Source: Marinobacter persicus (lineage in GTDB: Bacteria; Pseudomonadota; Gammaproteobacteria; Pseudomonadales; Oleiphilaceae). From it: a stretch of DNA of 64,000 bases. Shown one piece after another: positions 30,727 through 40,010 of this stretch. Under the pieces are notes generated by a model. That model ran no database searches and was not told the origin of the DNA. It saw nothing but the letters and a program-made list of their open reading frames with translations. The stretch's first letter is position 1, and every line of letters starts with the position of its first letter. The DNA lies in NCBI RefSeq assembly GCF_900114155.1, contig NZ_FOSC01000008.1, positions 124,001 through 188,000 of the forward strand. Reading direction: 5' to 3'. Both the position numbers and the translations under genes were made by a program.

Positions 30727-32241
30727 GTGACATTCAGACTCTCTTTCCACAAGCTGGCCGCCACCGTGCTGGCCAGTGCCGCACTGTCCGGCCCACTGAT
30801 GGCGCAGGACAATAACCAGAACGACACCCACAACCTGTACCTGCAGCAATGCGCCGCCTGCCACGGCCCGGACCGGCTCGGCGGCATGGGCCCCGCCCTG
30901 CTGCCGGAGAACCTCGGGCGCCTGAAAAAATCCGAAGCGGAAAAAGTAATCCGTGAAGGGAGGCCCGCCACCCAGATGCTCGGGTACGAGAACACCCTCA
31001 ACGACCAGCAAATAGCCAACCTGACCGACTACATCTACCAGCCCCCCAGCCACGAGCTGACCTGGGGCGAGAGGGAAATCCGCGACAGCCGCATCGTCAA
31101 TCACCCGCACGGCTCGCTGCCGGACGAACCGGTGTTCGAGGTGGACGACCTGATGAACCTGTTCCTGGTGGTGGAAATCGGTGATCACCACGTCACCCTG
31201 CTGGACGGCGACAAAATGGAGCCCATCCATCGCTTCCCCAGCCGCTTCGCCCTGCACGGTGGCCCGAAATACGGCCCGGAAGGCCGCTATGTGTATTTTG
31301 GCTCCCGGGACGGCTGGATCACCAAATACGACATCTACAACCTGGAAGTGGTGGCCGAGGTACGTGCCGGCATCAACATGCGCAACATTGCCGTCTCGGC
31401 CGATGGCCAGTACGTGATGGCCGCCAACTACCTGCCCCACACCCTGGTGCTTTTTGATGCCGACAACCTGGAAATGCTCGATTTCATCCCGGTGGAAAAC
31501 GACGCGGGCGACAGCTCACGGGTCAGCGCCGTGTATACCGCACCGCCCCGGGACAGCTTTATCGCTGCCCTGAAAGACATTCCGGAAGCCTGGGAAATCA
31601 CCGTGGAGGACGAACAGGCCCGGGTCCGGAGGATGAAATCCGACACCCTGCTGGACGACTTTTTCTTTGATCCCGGCTATGACCATCTGATCGGCGCCGC
31701 CCGGGATGGCAAGCATGGTATCGTCATGAGCCTGGATTCCGGCGAGACCGTCGCCGAACTGCCCCTGCCCGGCATGCCCCACCTTGGGTCAGGCATTACC
31801 TGGGAATACGAGGGCCGGCGGGTCATGGCCACGCCACACTTCCGTGCCGGTGCCATTTCCATCATCGACATGGACACCTGGGAAGTGATCAAAACTCTGA
31901 AAACCGACGGCCCGGGCTTCTTCATGCGCAGCCACGAGAACTCCCGCTACGCATGGGCAGATGTCTTTTTCGGCCCGAACGCCGACAAGGTGCATATCAT
32001 CGACAAACAAACCCTGGAAATCGTCAAAACCCTGCAGCCGGAGCCAGGCAAGGTCGCGGCCCACGTGGAATTCGACCGCCACGGCGAGAAACTGTTGCTG
32101 AGCATCTGGGATGATGACGGTGCCATTATCGTGTACGACGCAGACACGCTGGAGGAGGAAAAGCGCATTCCCATGAACAAGCCTTCCGGCAAATACAATG
32201 TCTGGAACAAGATCAATTATGAGGAAGGCACCAGCCACTGA
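30727..32241 (+). CDS. nirN: NirN, dihydro-heme d1 dehydrogenase
   Basis: 504 aa from the GTG at 30727 (GGGAG 9 bases upstream); the frame is open further left through nirE. A signal peptide (about 26 residues) precedes a c-heme domain with CAACH (Cys42, Cys45, His46) and a d1-binding propeller like NirS. NirN completes the acrylate double bond of heme d1 and hands the cofactor to NirS. It is last in the nir biosynthesis run. Confidence 0.9.
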   Translation: MTFRLSFHKLAATVLASAALSGPLMAQDNNQNDTHNLYLQQCAACHGPDRLGGMGPALLPENLGRLKKSEAEKVIREGRPATQMLGYENTLNDQQIANLTDYIYQPPSHELTWGEREIRDSRIVNHPHGSLPDEPVFEVDDLMNLFLVVEIGDHHVTLLDGDKMEPIHRFPSRFALHGGPKYGPEGRYVYFGSRDGWITKYDIYNLEVVAEVRAGINMRNIAVSADGQYVMAANYLPHTLVLFDADNLEMLDFIPVENDAGDSSRVSAVYTAPPRDSFIAALKDIPEAWEITVEDEQARVRRMKSDTLLDDFFFDPGYDHLIGAARDGKHGIVMSLDSGETVAELPLPGMPHLGSGITWEYEGRRVMATPHFRAGAISIIDMDTWEVIKTLKTDGPGFFMRSHENSRYAWADVFFGPNADKVHIIDKQTLEIVKTLQPEPGKVAAHVEFDRHGEKLLLSIWDDDGAIIVYDADTLEEEKRIPMNKPSGKYNVWNKINYEEGTSH

Positions 32242-32243
32242 CC

Positions 32244-32281
32244 CCACAATAAACATTTATTTTAAATAAATCTTATTGTGG
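32244..32281. terminator. AT-rich long palindrome between nirN and dnr
   Basis: CCACAATAA (32244-32252) and TTATTGTGG pair perfectly, and the inner ATTTATTT pairs with AAATAAAT, giving a stem of about 17 bp with a small bulge. It starts 2 bases after the nirN stop. It could be an operon-end hairpin or an operator of the dnr promoter, which immediately follows. Confidence 0.5.
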
Positions 32282-32284
32282 TAG

Positions 32285-32303
32285 TATGATTGACCCACAT
32301 CAA
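32285..32303 (+). promoter_or_regulatory. Dnr/FNR box overlapping the dnr promoter
   Basis: TATGAT at 32285-32290 resembles a -10 element, and TTGAC-CCAC-ATCAA at 32290-32303 matches 9 of 10 positions of an FNR/Dnr box. The box falls on the predicted start point, which fits repression rather than class II activation. Confidence 0.5.
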
Positions 32304-32321
32304 CACAACCGGGGTCAATCG

Positions 32322-32966
32322 ATGAACAGCAGGTTCCGCCCGCCAGAAACGTCACCGACCACCGATATCGCCTTGCTGAATGGACTCAGCAGGGCTTTTG
32401 GCATTTCCCTGAATGGCAAGCAGGACGGCCCGGACGCCTGCTTCCTCGGCGACCTGGCCCGGCTTTTTCACCCGCATCAGGTCGATGCCGAAACATCGCT
32501 GGAAAAGCATGACTCGCCATGGACCAACGTTTATTTGATCGAATCCGGTGTGCTGCGCCTGTTCCGGGAGTCTCCCACTGGCAAGGTTGCCGTGCACCAC
32601 TTCTTTTCTGAAGGAGACCTGGTATGGCCGGTGTTTGGTCGCAGCCGAACCGTGCGTAACACCCTTTGCCTCACCAGCTCCCTGCCGGCAAAACTGTGGG
32701 TAGCGGATTTCAGTGCGTTCCGCGCAGCCATCCAGAACCACGGCGATGGTCGGTGGCAGAAATTTGCCCTGGTGCTGACGGAAGAAATCGCAGAATTGAC
32801 CAGCATGCGGGAGTATCGCAAACAAACCATGCCCGCAACGCAACGGTATCAAATCCTGCTGGAGGAATACCCGGAGCTGGTTCGCCGGGTGCCAGACAAC
32901 CAGTTGGCCTCCTGGCTGGGCGTGGTACCGGCAACGTTTTCACGCCTGAAAACCGGACACCGTTAA
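32322..32966 (+). CDS. dnr: Dnr-like Crp/Fnr family regulator
   Basis: 214 aa from ATG 32322 (GGGG 8 bases upstream); an ATG at 32286 has no ribosome site and would put the Dnr-like box inside the coding region. It has an N-terminal cyclic-nucleotide-like beta-roll and a C-terminal helix-turn-helix (VPDNQLASWLGVVPATFSRLK). The N-terminal Cys set of FNR/Anr is absent, so it does not sense oxygen with 4Fe-4S. Position after nirN and lack of these cysteines fit the NO-sensing Dnr group, which activates nir and nor. Confidence 0.8.
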   Translation: MNSRFRPPETSPTTDIALLNGLSRAFGISLNGKQDGPDACFLGDLARLFHPHQVDAETSLEKHDSPWTNVYLIESGVLRLFRESPTGKVAVHHFFSEGDLVWPVFGRSRTVRNTLCLTSSLPAKLWVADFSAFRAAIQNHGDGRWQKFALVLTEEIAELTSMREYRKQTMPATQRYQILLEEYPELVRRVPDNQLASWLGVVPATFSRLKTGHR

Positions 32967-32985
32967 CAAGCGGTTGCAACAAAAA

Positions 32986-33011
32986 AAGCGGCAGGTTTTA
33001 CCCTGCCGCTT
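32986..33011 (-). terminator. Factor-independent terminator of wrbA
   Basis: A 10-bp stem, AAGCGGCAGG with CCTGCCGCTT, and a 6-base loop. On the minus strand it is followed by a run of T (A-run 32981-32987 on the plus strand), so it ends wrbA transcripts; it may also stop dnr. Confidence 0.85.
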
Positions 33012-33046
33012 CAAACCTGAGTTAACACGTCAGTGACTGCCAACAA

Positions 33047-33646
33047 TCAGCCGTGCAGCTTCACCGCCAATTCGGCTACGTGCTTGCCCTGGAAACGGGC
33101 AATGGCGGTTTCCTTTTCGCTGGGCTGACGCGACCCGTCCCCGCCGGCAATGGTGGAGGCACCGTAGGGTGTGCCACCGTTCACTTCAGAAATATCGAAA
33201 AACTCCGGAATGCCGTAACCCAGCGGCACCAGCACCATGCCGTGGTGGGCCAGGGTGGTCCAGAACGAGCTGATGGTGTGCTCCTGGCCGCCACCGGTAC
33301 CGGTGGAGGTGAACACACTGCCGATTTTCCCGTGCAGCTTGCCTTCAGCCCACAGACCGCCTGTCTGGTCCAGGAAGGTACGCATCTGTCCGGCCATGTT
33401 GCCGAAACGGGTGGGCGTACCGAAGATAATGGCATCGTAATCCGCCAGTTCTTTCGGATCGGCTACCGGCGCCTGCTGGTCGGTCTTGCCGCCGGCATCC
33501 AGAAACGCCTGGTCGGCCATGGTCTCCGGTACGCGCTTGATAACCACATCCGCACCTTCAACACTGCGGGCGCCTTCAGCGACGGTGTTGGCCATGGTCT
33601 CGATATGACCGTACATCGAGTAGTAAAGCACCAGAACTTTTGCCAT
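33047..33646 (-). CDS. wrbA: NAD(P)H:quinone oxidoreductase WrbA
   Basis: 199 aa with a flavodoxin-like fold: the FMN phosphate loop [12 protein letters not shown] at the N-terminus, then [21 protein letters not shown] and [11 protein letters not shown], both diagnostic for WrbA. It reduces quinones by two electrons and limits oxidative stress. Length is normal for the family. It stands alone, with a ribosome site GGAGAT and its own terminator. Confidence 0.95.
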   Translation of the reverse strand: MAKVLVLYYSMYGHIETMANTVAEGARSVEGADVVIKRVPETMADQAFLDAGGKTDQQAPVADPKELADYDAIIFGTPTRFGNMAGQMRTFLDQTGGLWAEGKLHGKIGSVFTSTGTGGGQEHTISSFWTTLAHHGMVLVPLGYGIPEFFDISEVNGGTPYGASTIAGGDGSRQPSEKETAIARFQGKHVAELAVKLHG

Positions 33647-33712
33647 CTTGCGATCTCCTTTGTCTGAATTCCGTCATGAATGGCTGTTAGCCTAACGGCA
33701 TGGTGACAGAGA

Positions 33713-33730
33713 GGAAAACGGAAGTTTTCC
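33713..33730. repeat. Small perfect hairpin upstream of wrbA
   Basis: GGAAAAC-GGAA-GTTTTCC forms a 7-bp stem with a 4-base loop in the divergent wrbA/trhA intergenic region. Role unknown; it may be a protein-binding palindrome. Confidence 0.4.
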
Positions 33731-33873
33731 GACAGGTCATTCAGTTTTTCTGATGAAGCTACAAACAACCGTAGCCAAAATCACGGTACACCTGTACGCT
33801 GAAAGACCTTATTATTTTATTGCCGCGCACTGGCGAACATCGAAAACGCCAGGCAACGGCACAAACGGGCACT

Positions 33874-34542
33874 ATGACATCAGCAACGCCAACCATGACC
33901 GATTCCATCCATCATCGCATTGAAGAATGGATCAACAGCGCGACCCACAGCATCGGCGCGGTGCTCAGCATTGTCGGCACGATTGCCCTCATCATTGGCG
34001 CCAGCCGGCAAGGGGATGTCTGGAAGATTGTCAGCTTTGCCGTGTTTGGCGCCTCCCTGGCCCTGCTTTACCTGGCCTCGGCCCTGTATCACGGTTCCCG
34101 TAATCCGAAATGGCGAGCGGTCTTCAAAACGCTCGATCACTGCGCCATTTTCTTTCTGATTGCCGGCACCTACACCCCTCTTGTTCTGGTGAATCTGCGC
34201 GGCACCACCGGCTGGACGCTGTTTGCGGTTGTCTGGTCACTGGCTCTGGCCGGCGTGGCGCTCAAGATCGCCTTCAAACACCGCTTCAAGCTGGCCCGGG
34301 TCGGCATCTACATCGCCATGGGCTGGCTGATCATCTTTGCCGCCTCGGACCTTGCTGCCAACATCAGTGAAACAGCCCTGTATCTGACCATTGCCGGCGG
34401 CGTGGTCTATACCCTGGGCGTGGCCTTTTACCTGGCTGACCGCATTCCCTATATGCATGCCATCTGGCATCTGTTCGTGATTGGCGGCAGCGCCTGCCAT
34501 TTCGCCGCCATTTATGTCGGCGTTCTGCCGCATACGGCCTGA
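33874..34542 (+). CDS. trhA: TrhA/hemolysin III family membrane protein
   Basis: About 222 aa from ATG 33874; ATG 33895 is possible and neither has a good ribosome site. Seven membrane helices of the PAQR/HlyIII family, with the zinc-type residues in SALYHGS, DHCAIFFLIAGTYTP and HAIWHLFVIGGSACHF. In other bacteria TrhA (YqfA) is linked to membrane-energy homeostasis; hemolysin activity is not implied. It is a single gene. Confidence 0.88.
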   Translation: MTSATPTMTDSIHHRIEEWINSATHSIGAVLSIVGTIALIIGASRQGDVWKIVSFAVFGASLALLYLASALYHGSRNPKWRAVFKTLDHCAIFFLIAGTYTPLVLVNLRGTTGWTLFAVVWSLALAGVALKIAFKHRFKLARVGIYIAMGWLIIFAASDLAANISETALYLTIAGGVVYTLGVAFYLADRIPYMHAIWHLFVIGGSACHFAAIYVGVLPHTA

Positions 34543-34599
34543 ACCGGAGTTTCTGGGCCGGCCTGTAACAAAGCGACAATTGAAGCAACCCTGGGAAAC

Positions 34600-35226
34600 T
34601 CAGTTTTTGTCTGCGCTTTCCGGCTCGCAGCCGAGCATCTGCCGGATATCGCTGCCCACGCCCTCTTTCCCGGCACTCAGCTGCAAGGCCAGATCTTTGG
34701 TACTCTGGCCTTCATCGTTCCTGATCTCGGGATCAGCGCCAGCCTCAAGCAGCAGGCTTACCAGCTCCGGCGTACGGTTGCGCACCGCCATCATCAATGC
34801 CGTTTGCCCCTTTTCAGTTTCCTGAAGATTGGGGTCGGCATCCCGCGCCAGAAGCAGTTCAATAGCCTGCGGCCGGTTACTGATGACCGCCCCCATCAAG
34901 GCCGTATAACCGGTTTTCTCCTGGTGGTTGATGTCTGCGCCCTGATCCAGCAAGTAGGAAAGAATATCGGTGTGCCCGCGAGACGCCGCCCGCATCATCG
35001 CGGTCCAGTCACAATCATCACCGGCATCCACCCGCGCGCCCTTGCCCACCAGGTCTCGCACCCGGTCGCCGTCGCCTTCTTCGGCAGCGATAATCAAAGG
35101 TGTGCGACCGCGACTGTCGCGGGCTTCCAGATCCTCCCCTTCGGAGAAAACCTGCCAGACCAGCAGCAAAACCAGCAAGGCGGCCAGACCACCCAGCACA
35201 CCCGACCAGCGTTCCACAAATTCCAT
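34600..35226 (-). CDS. Membrane-anchored ankyrin repeat protein
   Basis: 208 aa from ATG 35226 (AGAGG upstream). One N-terminal membrane helix (about residues 11-27), then about four ankyrin repeats beginning EARDSRGRTPLIIAAEEG and including GADINHQEKTGYTALMGAV. The repeats probably face the periplasm or cytoplasm as a protein-binding surface; the partner is unknown. It diverges from the ion-channel gene 81 bases away, which may or may not be functionally related. Confidence 0.85.
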   Translation of the reverse strand: MEFVERWSGVLGGLAALLVLLLVWQVFSEGEDLEARDSRGRTPLIIAAEEGDGDRVRDLVGKGARVDAGDDCDWTAMMRAASRGHTDILSYLLDQGADINHQEKTGYTALMGAVISNRPQAIELLLARDADPNLQETEKGQTALMMAVRNRTPELVSLLLEAGADPEIRNDEGQSTKDLALQLSAGKEGVGSDIRQMLGCEPESADKN

Positions 35227-35307
35227 GCCTATTACCTCTAGAAAACTACCCTGAGCCTTACCATACCCGTAGAATTGCCGGCTCTGAATCAACCCCGGAG
35301 CCTGTGC

Positions 35308-36132
35308 ATGTCTGTGGATATGAGTCCTGCCACCAGTTTTGACCAACTCAAACGTATTGAGTCCAGCAAATTGTTCCAGGGCGCGGTGATTGCCATCATT
35401 ATCCTGTCGGCCCTTACCATCGGCGCCAAGACCTACGAATTACCGGCGTTTGTGGAGCGGTCCCTGCGCGTACTGGATACCGCCATTACTGTATTTTTCC
35501 TGGCAGAAATCCTGTTTCGCTTCGTTGCCTGCCCCAACAAAAAACGCTTCTTCATGGATGGCTGGAACGTGTTCGACACCATTGTCGTGATCGGCAGCCT
35601 GATCCCCCTGGACAATTCCGAGGCGGTTTTGCTGGGGCGCTTGTTGCGGGTATTTCGGGTCCTTCGTCTGGTCTCTGTAGTACCGGAGCTGCGATTTCTA
35701 ATCAATTCGCTGCTCAAGGCCATTCCTCGCATGGGCTACATTGCCCTGCTGATGTTCATCATCTTCTACATTTATGCGGCCATGGGCTCCATGTTTTTCG
35801 CCAAAGTGGATGAATACCTGTGGGGCGATGTGGCCATTTCCATGCTCACGCTGTTCCGCATTGCCACGTTCGAGGATTGGACCGATGTCATGTACGACAC
35901 CCTCGAAGTGTATCCCCTCAGTTGGCTTTACTACCTCACGTTCATTTTCCTGACGGCGTTCGTGTTCCTGAACATGATGATCGGGGCCATTCTGGAGGTG
36001 ATGAGCGAGGAGCAAAATGCCAAAGAAGCCAAACAGGCTCACGACGAGCGGGATGAAATCGCCCGCCAGCTCCGCGCTGTACAGGAACAGCTGCAGGAGC
36101 TCAGCAGGCAGGTGGGTGAGAAGCGGGACTAA
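35308..36132 (+). CDS. Single-domain voltage-gated cation channel
   Basis: 274 aa. Six membrane helices with an Arg-rich S4 (RLLRVFRVLRLVSVVPELR) and one pore, so it is a homotetrameric bacterial channel of the NaChBac/NavAb type. The selectivity filter reads T187-F-E-D-W-T-D193; the acidic positions match those that make engineered CavAb select calcium. S6 (FLTAFVFLNMMIGAILEVM) leads to a C-terminal coiled coil (about residues 235-274), as in BacNav proteins. Start at ATG 35308; GTG or upstream frames are less likely. Confidence 0.88.
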   Translation: MSVDMSPATSFDQLKRIESSKLFQGAVIAIIILSALTIGAKTYELPAFVERSLRVLDTAITVFFLAEILFRFVACPNKKRFFMDGWNVFDTIVVIGSLIPLDNSEAVLLGRLLRVFRVLRLVSVVPELRFLINSLLKAIPRMGYIALLMFIIFYIYAAMGSMFFAKVDEYLWGDVAISMLTLFRIATFEDWTDVMYDTLEVYPLSWLYYLTFIFLTAFVFLNMMIGAILEVMSEEQNAKEAKQAHDERDEIARQLRAVQEQLQELSRQVGEKRD

Positions 36133-36147
36133 CCCGCCTCTGCTCCG

Positions 36148-36525
36148 TTAACCGAAGACCGGCTTGGCCATGGCCAGATGGAGAATGGCGCTAACCTGAA
36201 CCAGCGCCAGAACAGCGCCGGCAATACGAACCGGTTTGCCGAATGCCGGCTTGATCGCAAAGGTGCCTGCGACAATATAACCCACCAGCAACAGAATTTT
36301 GGCGATTATCCAGCCCGGCATGGCCGAGATGTAGCCGGCAACAAACAGCAATGAGATCGCCGTGACCAGCAAAACGGTGTCGTTGGCGTGGGGAATCCAG
36401 CGCAATGGTGTTTGCCGCCAGCCCGGTTTACCCACCATGTCCAGCAGCAGCCGCAGGGCGAACAGGCTGATGGTCAGGTAGGCGGTGGTCATGTGCAGAT
36501 GCTTGAGAATCACATAGGCGCTCAT
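36148..36525 (-). CDS. SirB2-family membrane protein
   Basis: 125 aa with four membrane helices. It begins MSAYVILKHLHMTTAYLTI, with the His-containing start typical of SirB2. The family is widespread in proteobacteria and of unknown biochemical function despite its name. It lies convergent to the channel gene (15 bases apart) and divergent from nnrS. Confidence 0.85.
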   Translation of the reverse strand: MSAYVILKHLHMTTAYLTISLFALRLLLDMVGKPGWRQTPLRWIPHANDTVLLVTAISLLFVAGYISAMPGWIIAKILLLVGYIVAGTFAIKPAFGKPVRIAGAVLALVQVSAILHLAMAKPVFG

Positions 36526-36572
36526 AGAGGCTCCCGGTCAAAGTCTGGTTAAGTCGGGCATTGTACGCAAAA

Positions 36573-36588
36573 TACCCCCAAGCAGGTA
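36573..36588. promoter_or_regulatory. NarL/NarP-like 7-2-7 site before nnrS
   Basis: TACCCCC-AA-GCAGGTA keeps the TACC cores in 7-2-7 spacing, 61 bases upstream of nnrS. Half-sites are imperfect at their inner positions. Confidence 0.4.
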
Positions 36589-36649
36589 TGGTGATCGTCC
36601 GGCTTCACATTTAACATACAACTTAAATGCATGTATAAGGGAGATCCCG

Positions 36650-37834
36650 ATGCCGGCTCATACCGCTACCGCCGAACAGACCAGCGCCAGCGTTGGCCAG
36701 TTGTTCGCCTACCCCTTCCGGATTTTCTTCCTGTCCATGACAGTGCTGACCCTGGCGACCATCCCACTCTGGGTGTTGGAAGTATCCGGTGCCTTCAGCC
36801 TGCCTCTGGCCATGCCGGGTCTGTTCTGGCACCAGCATGAAATGCTGTTTGGTTTCCTGTCCGCAGCCATTGCCGGCTTTCTGCTGACGGCAGTGTGCGT
36901 CTGGACCGGCACCGAACGCACCCATGGCTGGCCTCTGGTTTTGCTCTGGGGTGTCTGGCTGGCTGGCCGTTTGCTTTTACTTATGGGCGCTGGCCTGCCG
37001 GACTGGCTGGTTCAGGGCGTAAACCTGGCATTCCTGCCGCTGGTGATGATTGACGCCGGCTGGCGAGTGGTCAAGGCGCGGCAGAAGCGTCAGCTGATGA
37101 TCCTGGTCGTTCTGGGCCTGCTGTGGGCCATGCAGATCGGTTTTGTTACCCGGCTGGAAATGATCTTCAGCTATGGCGCGCTGGTCATGGCCATGGCGCT
37201 GATCAGCATTGTCGGCGGTCGCATCACCCCGGCTTTCACGAACGGCTGGCTTAACCGGAACAGTCCTGACGGCTCGACGGTGAAAATGATTCCGCAGTTG
37301 GACATGGCTGCACTGTTTTCAATGATCGCCCTGCTGGTCACATTGCTGGCTGGCTGGCATACCTTGGCTGCCGTGGTTGCGGTAATTGCCGCCGGGCTGA
37401 TGCTGGTGCGTCTTTACAACTGGAAAGGCTGGCTGGCCCGCCGTGAACCCCTGCTCTGGATCCTGCATCTCTCCATTCTCTGGGTGCCGGTTGCACTGCT
37501 GCTGTTGGCCGGCACGCTACTGGCTGACTGGCCGTCCAACGCCTGGAGTCACGCTGCGGGCACCGGTGCCATCGGCTGCCTCATCCTGGGTGTGATAGCC
37601 CGGGTCTCACTGGGGCATACCGGCCGTCCCCTGGTTCTGCCCAAAGGCATGGTGCTGGCATTTGTGGCCATACAGCTGGCAGCTGTGATTCGTGTCATCA
37701 CAGCCCTGAACATGATTCCCTGGCACCCGGGTATTGGTACCAGCACCCTGTTGTGGGTATTGGCCTACGGGCTGTTCCTGGTGCGCTATACCGGCGTTCT
37801 GGCACGCCCACGGGCCGACGGAAAACCCGGCTGA
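36650..37834 (+). CDS. nnrS: NnrS-family heme/copper membrane protein
   Basis: 394 aa, ATG after AAGGGAGA. Twelve membrane helices; FWHQHEMLFGFLSAAIAGFLLTAV is the family signature with conserved His residues. NnrS protects cells from nitrosative stress by limiting dinitrosyl-iron complex formation and is often controlled by NO-responsive regulators. It sits 3.7 kb from dnr, outside the nir operon but in the same neighbourhood. Confidence 0.93.
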   Translation: MPAHTATAEQTSASVGQLFAYPFRIFFLSMTVLTLATIPLWVLEVSGAFSLPLAMPGLFWHQHEMLFGFLSAAIAGFLLTAVCVWTGTERTHGWPLVLLWGVWLAGRLLLLMGAGLPDWLVQGVNLAFLPLVMIDAGWRVVKARQKRQLMILVVLGLLWAMQIGFVTRLEMIFSYGALVMAMALISIVGGRITPAFTNGWLNRNSPDGSTVKMIPQLDMAALFSMIALLVTLLAGWHTLAAVVAVIAAGLMLVRLYNWKGWLARREPLLWILHLSILWVPVALLLLAGTLLADWPSNAWSHAAGTGAIGCLILGVIARVSLGHTGRPLVLPKGMVLAFVAIQLAAVIRVITALNMIPWHPGIGTSTLLWVLAYGLFLVRYTGVLARPRADGKPG

Positions 37835-37934
37835 ACTTGATCAACTCCAAAATCATCCACTAAAGGTCAATAGCTCCAAAGCGGAAAGGCGTTAAAGTAT
37901 CAGGAAATCATTTTGCAACAGAGAAACAGGCAAC

Positions 37935-38444
37935 ATGCATCCTGACCATTTTGACAAACAAGACCTGATCCGCTGCGGCCACGGCGAGCTGTTCGAGGGC
38001 GACATGCGCCTGCCGACCGATGAAATGCTGATGTTTGACCGCATCACCCACATCGGCGCGGAAGACGGCGCTTACGGCAAAGGCAGCCTGGTCGCCGAGC
38101 TCGACATTGACCCGGACCTGTGGTTCTTCAAAGTCCACTTCAAAGACGATCCGGTCATGCCCGGCTGTCTGGGCCTGGACGCCATGTGGCAGCTGGTTGG
38201 CTTTTTCCTCGCCTGGACCGGCGGCAAAGGCAAGGGCCGTGCGCTGGGCGCCGGTGAGGTAAAATTCTTTGGCCAGGTATTGCCCGAGAACAAAAAGGTT
38301 ACCTATCGCCTCGACATCAAGCGGCACATCCGCCGCAAACTGACCATGGCGATTGCCGATGCCAGCATGGAAGTGGACGGCCGTGAAATCTACACCGCCA
38401 AGGACCTTCGGGTTGGCCTGTTCACCTCGACTGATGATTTTTAG
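37935..38444 (+). CDS. fabA: 3-hydroxydecanoyl-ACP dehydratase/isomerase FabA
   Basis: 169 aa. The hot-dog fold active-site His is in [20 protein letters not shown], and the Asp in [15 protein letters not shown]. The enzyme dehydrates and isomerises C10 intermediates to start unsaturated fatty acids. Length is close to E. coli FabA (172). It forms an operon with fabB, 11 bases apart. Confidence 0.96.
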   Translation: MHPDHFDKQDLIRCGHGELFEGDMRLPTDEMLMFDRITHIGAEDGAYGKGSLVAELDIDPDLWFFKVHFKDDPVMPGCLGLDAMWQLVGFFLAWTGGKGKGRALGAGEVKFFGQVLPENKKVTYRLDIKRHIRRKLTMAIADASMEVDGREIYTAKDLRVGLFTSTDDF

Positions 38445-38455
38445 GAGTTGATACG

Positions 38456-39667
38456 ATGCGTCGCGTAGTTATTACTGGCATGGGGATTGTCTCCAGCCTT
38501 GGCACCAATCAAAAAGAAGTGACCCAGTCCCTGAAAGAGTCCCGCTCCGGCATTGCGTTCAGCCAGGAAGCGAAAGATGCGGGTCTGCGCAGTCACATCA
38601 CCGGCAAGATCGATCTGAACCTGCCGGAACTGATTGACCGTAAACTCTGGCGCTTCATGTGCCCGGCCTCCGGTTACACCTACCTGGCCATGAAAGAAGC
38701 CATCGAGCAGTCCGGCCTGACCGACGAGCAGATCCGTGCCAACAGCACCGGCATCGTGTTCGGTACCGGCGGCGCCTCCACCGTTGAGCTGATCGATGCC
38801 ATCGACACCCAGCGGGAGAAAGGCATTCGCCGTGTGGGCCCCTACCGGGTACCGCGCACCATGGGCAGCGCCATCAACGCCTCCATTGCCACCGCTTTCG
38901 GCATCACCGGCATTAACTATGGCATCACCTCTGCCTGTGCCACCAGTGCCCACTGCATCGGCCACGCGGCTGACCAGATTGCCCTGGGCCGCCAGGATGT
39001 GATGTTTGCCGGCGGCGGTGAAGACATCCACTGGACCCTGAGCCTGATGTTCGATGCCATGGGCGCACTGTCCACCAAATACAACGACACCCCGGAACTG
39101 GCTTCACGCACCTACGACGCCAACCGCGACGGCTTCGTTATCTCCGGCGGCGGTGGTGTTCTGGCACTGGAAGCCCTGGAGCATGCCGAAGCACGCGGCG
39201 CAAACATTCTGGGTGAAATCGTCGGCTTTGGCGCCACGTCAGACGGCGCCGACATGGTTGCGCCGAGCGGTGAAGGCGCCATTCGCTGCATGAAGCAGGC
39301 GATGGCCAATATTGATGGCGAGATCAGCTACATCAACACCCACGGCACCAGCACACCGGCCGGTGACATCACGGAGCTGAAGGCTCTGAAGGAAACCTTC
39401 GGCGACAAGATTCCGCCGCTGAGCTCCACCAAACCGCTGTGTGGCCACGCCCTGGGCGCGGCAGGTGTTCACGAAGCCATCTACTCCCTGATCATGCAGC
39501 GTGAAGGCTTCCTGGCGCCATCCGCCAACATTCAGGACCTGGATGAAGGTGCCGAAGGCTATCCGATCGTGCGCGAACGCCAGGACAACCAGAATCTGGA
39601 CCTGGTGATGAGCAACAGCTTCGGCTTCGGTGGCACCAACGCCACCCTGATCTTCAAGAAAGTCTGA
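38456..39667 (+). CDS. fabB: 3-oxoacyl-ACP synthase I FabB
   Basis: 403 aa. The Cys nucleophile is in [12 protein letters not shown], with His residues in [10 protein letters not shown] and [12 protein letters not shown]. It elongates unsaturated acyl-ACP after FabA. The C-terminal [14 protein letters not shown] is the standard KAS ending. Its last 14 bases overlap the convergent AraC-type gene. Confidence 0.96.
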   Translation: MRRVVITGMGIVSSLGTNQKEVTQSLKESRSGIAFSQEAKDAGLRSHITGKIDLNLPELIDRKLWRFMCPASGYTYLAMKEAIEQSGLTDEQIRANSTGIVFGTGGASTVELIDAIDTQREKGIRRVGPYRVPRTMGSAINASIATAFGITGINYGITSACATSAHCIGHAADQIALGRQDVMFAGGGEDIHWTLSLMFDAMGALSTKYNDTPELASRTYDANRDGFVISGGGGVLALEALEHAEARGANILGEIVGFGATSDGADMVAPSGEGAIRCMKQAMANIDGEISYINTHGTSTPAGDITELKALKETFGDKIPPLSSTKPLCGHALGAAGVHEAIYSLIMQREGFLAPSANIQDLDEGAEGYPIVRERQDNQNLDLVMSNSFGFGGTNATLIFKKV

Positions 39668-40010
39668 CGGAGCGGTATTCAGCCGGGGAAGTGCCCATCC
39701 AGCGCTTGAACGCCCGGCTGAATGCACTGAGTTCCGAGAAACCAAGCTGCTCGGCGATTTCCACCAGCGGCTTGGTTTTATCCTTCATGTAAGCCAATGC
39801 CTTTTCACGCCGCACCTGCTCCAACAGATGAGCAAAGGTAACGCCCTCCTGCTTCAGTTTCTTGTGCAACGTATAACGGCTCATATTGAGCTGACCGGCA
39901 ACCGTTTCCACGCCCACCTTGCCTCGGTCAAGCTGCACCTGAATCAGCGTGCTGACCTTATTGCCCAGTGAGCGCTTTGGAATTTCATGCCCTACAGGCT
40001 TTGCTGCCAT
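39654..40010 (-). CDS. Stand-alone AraC-type DNA-binding protein
   Basis: 118 aa from ATG 40010 (AGGAGG upstream). It consists almost only of the two AraC helix-turn-helix units ([20 protein letters not shown] and [20 protein letters not shown]). There is no ligand-binding domain, so it resembles MarA/SoxS in size but also the C-terminal domain of OruR/ArgR-type AraC proteins ([10 protein letters not shown]). The target is unknown. Confidence 0.85.
   Translation of the reverse strand: MAAKPVGHEIPKRSLGNKVSTLIQVQLDRGKVGVETVAGQLNMSRYTLHKKLKQEGVTFAHLLEQVRREKALAYMKDKTKPLVEIAEQLGFSELSAFSRAFKRWMGTSPAEYRSVRLS

Noticed and set aside
33874..34542. Hemolysin III protein as a virulence toxin
   Set aside because: The family is a membrane-homeostasis/PAQR group; the name is historical and nothing here supports toxicity.
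37837..37844. TTGATCAA as a possible FNR box upstream of fabA
   Set aside because: It lacks the four-base spacer of an FNR box; it is just an 8-base palindrome after nnrS.
39654..40010. Short AraC-type gene as a pseudogene remnant
   Set aside because: It has a strong AGGAGG ribosome site, a complete double helix-turn-helix and no disrupted N-terminal domain upstream, so a true small regulator is more likely.
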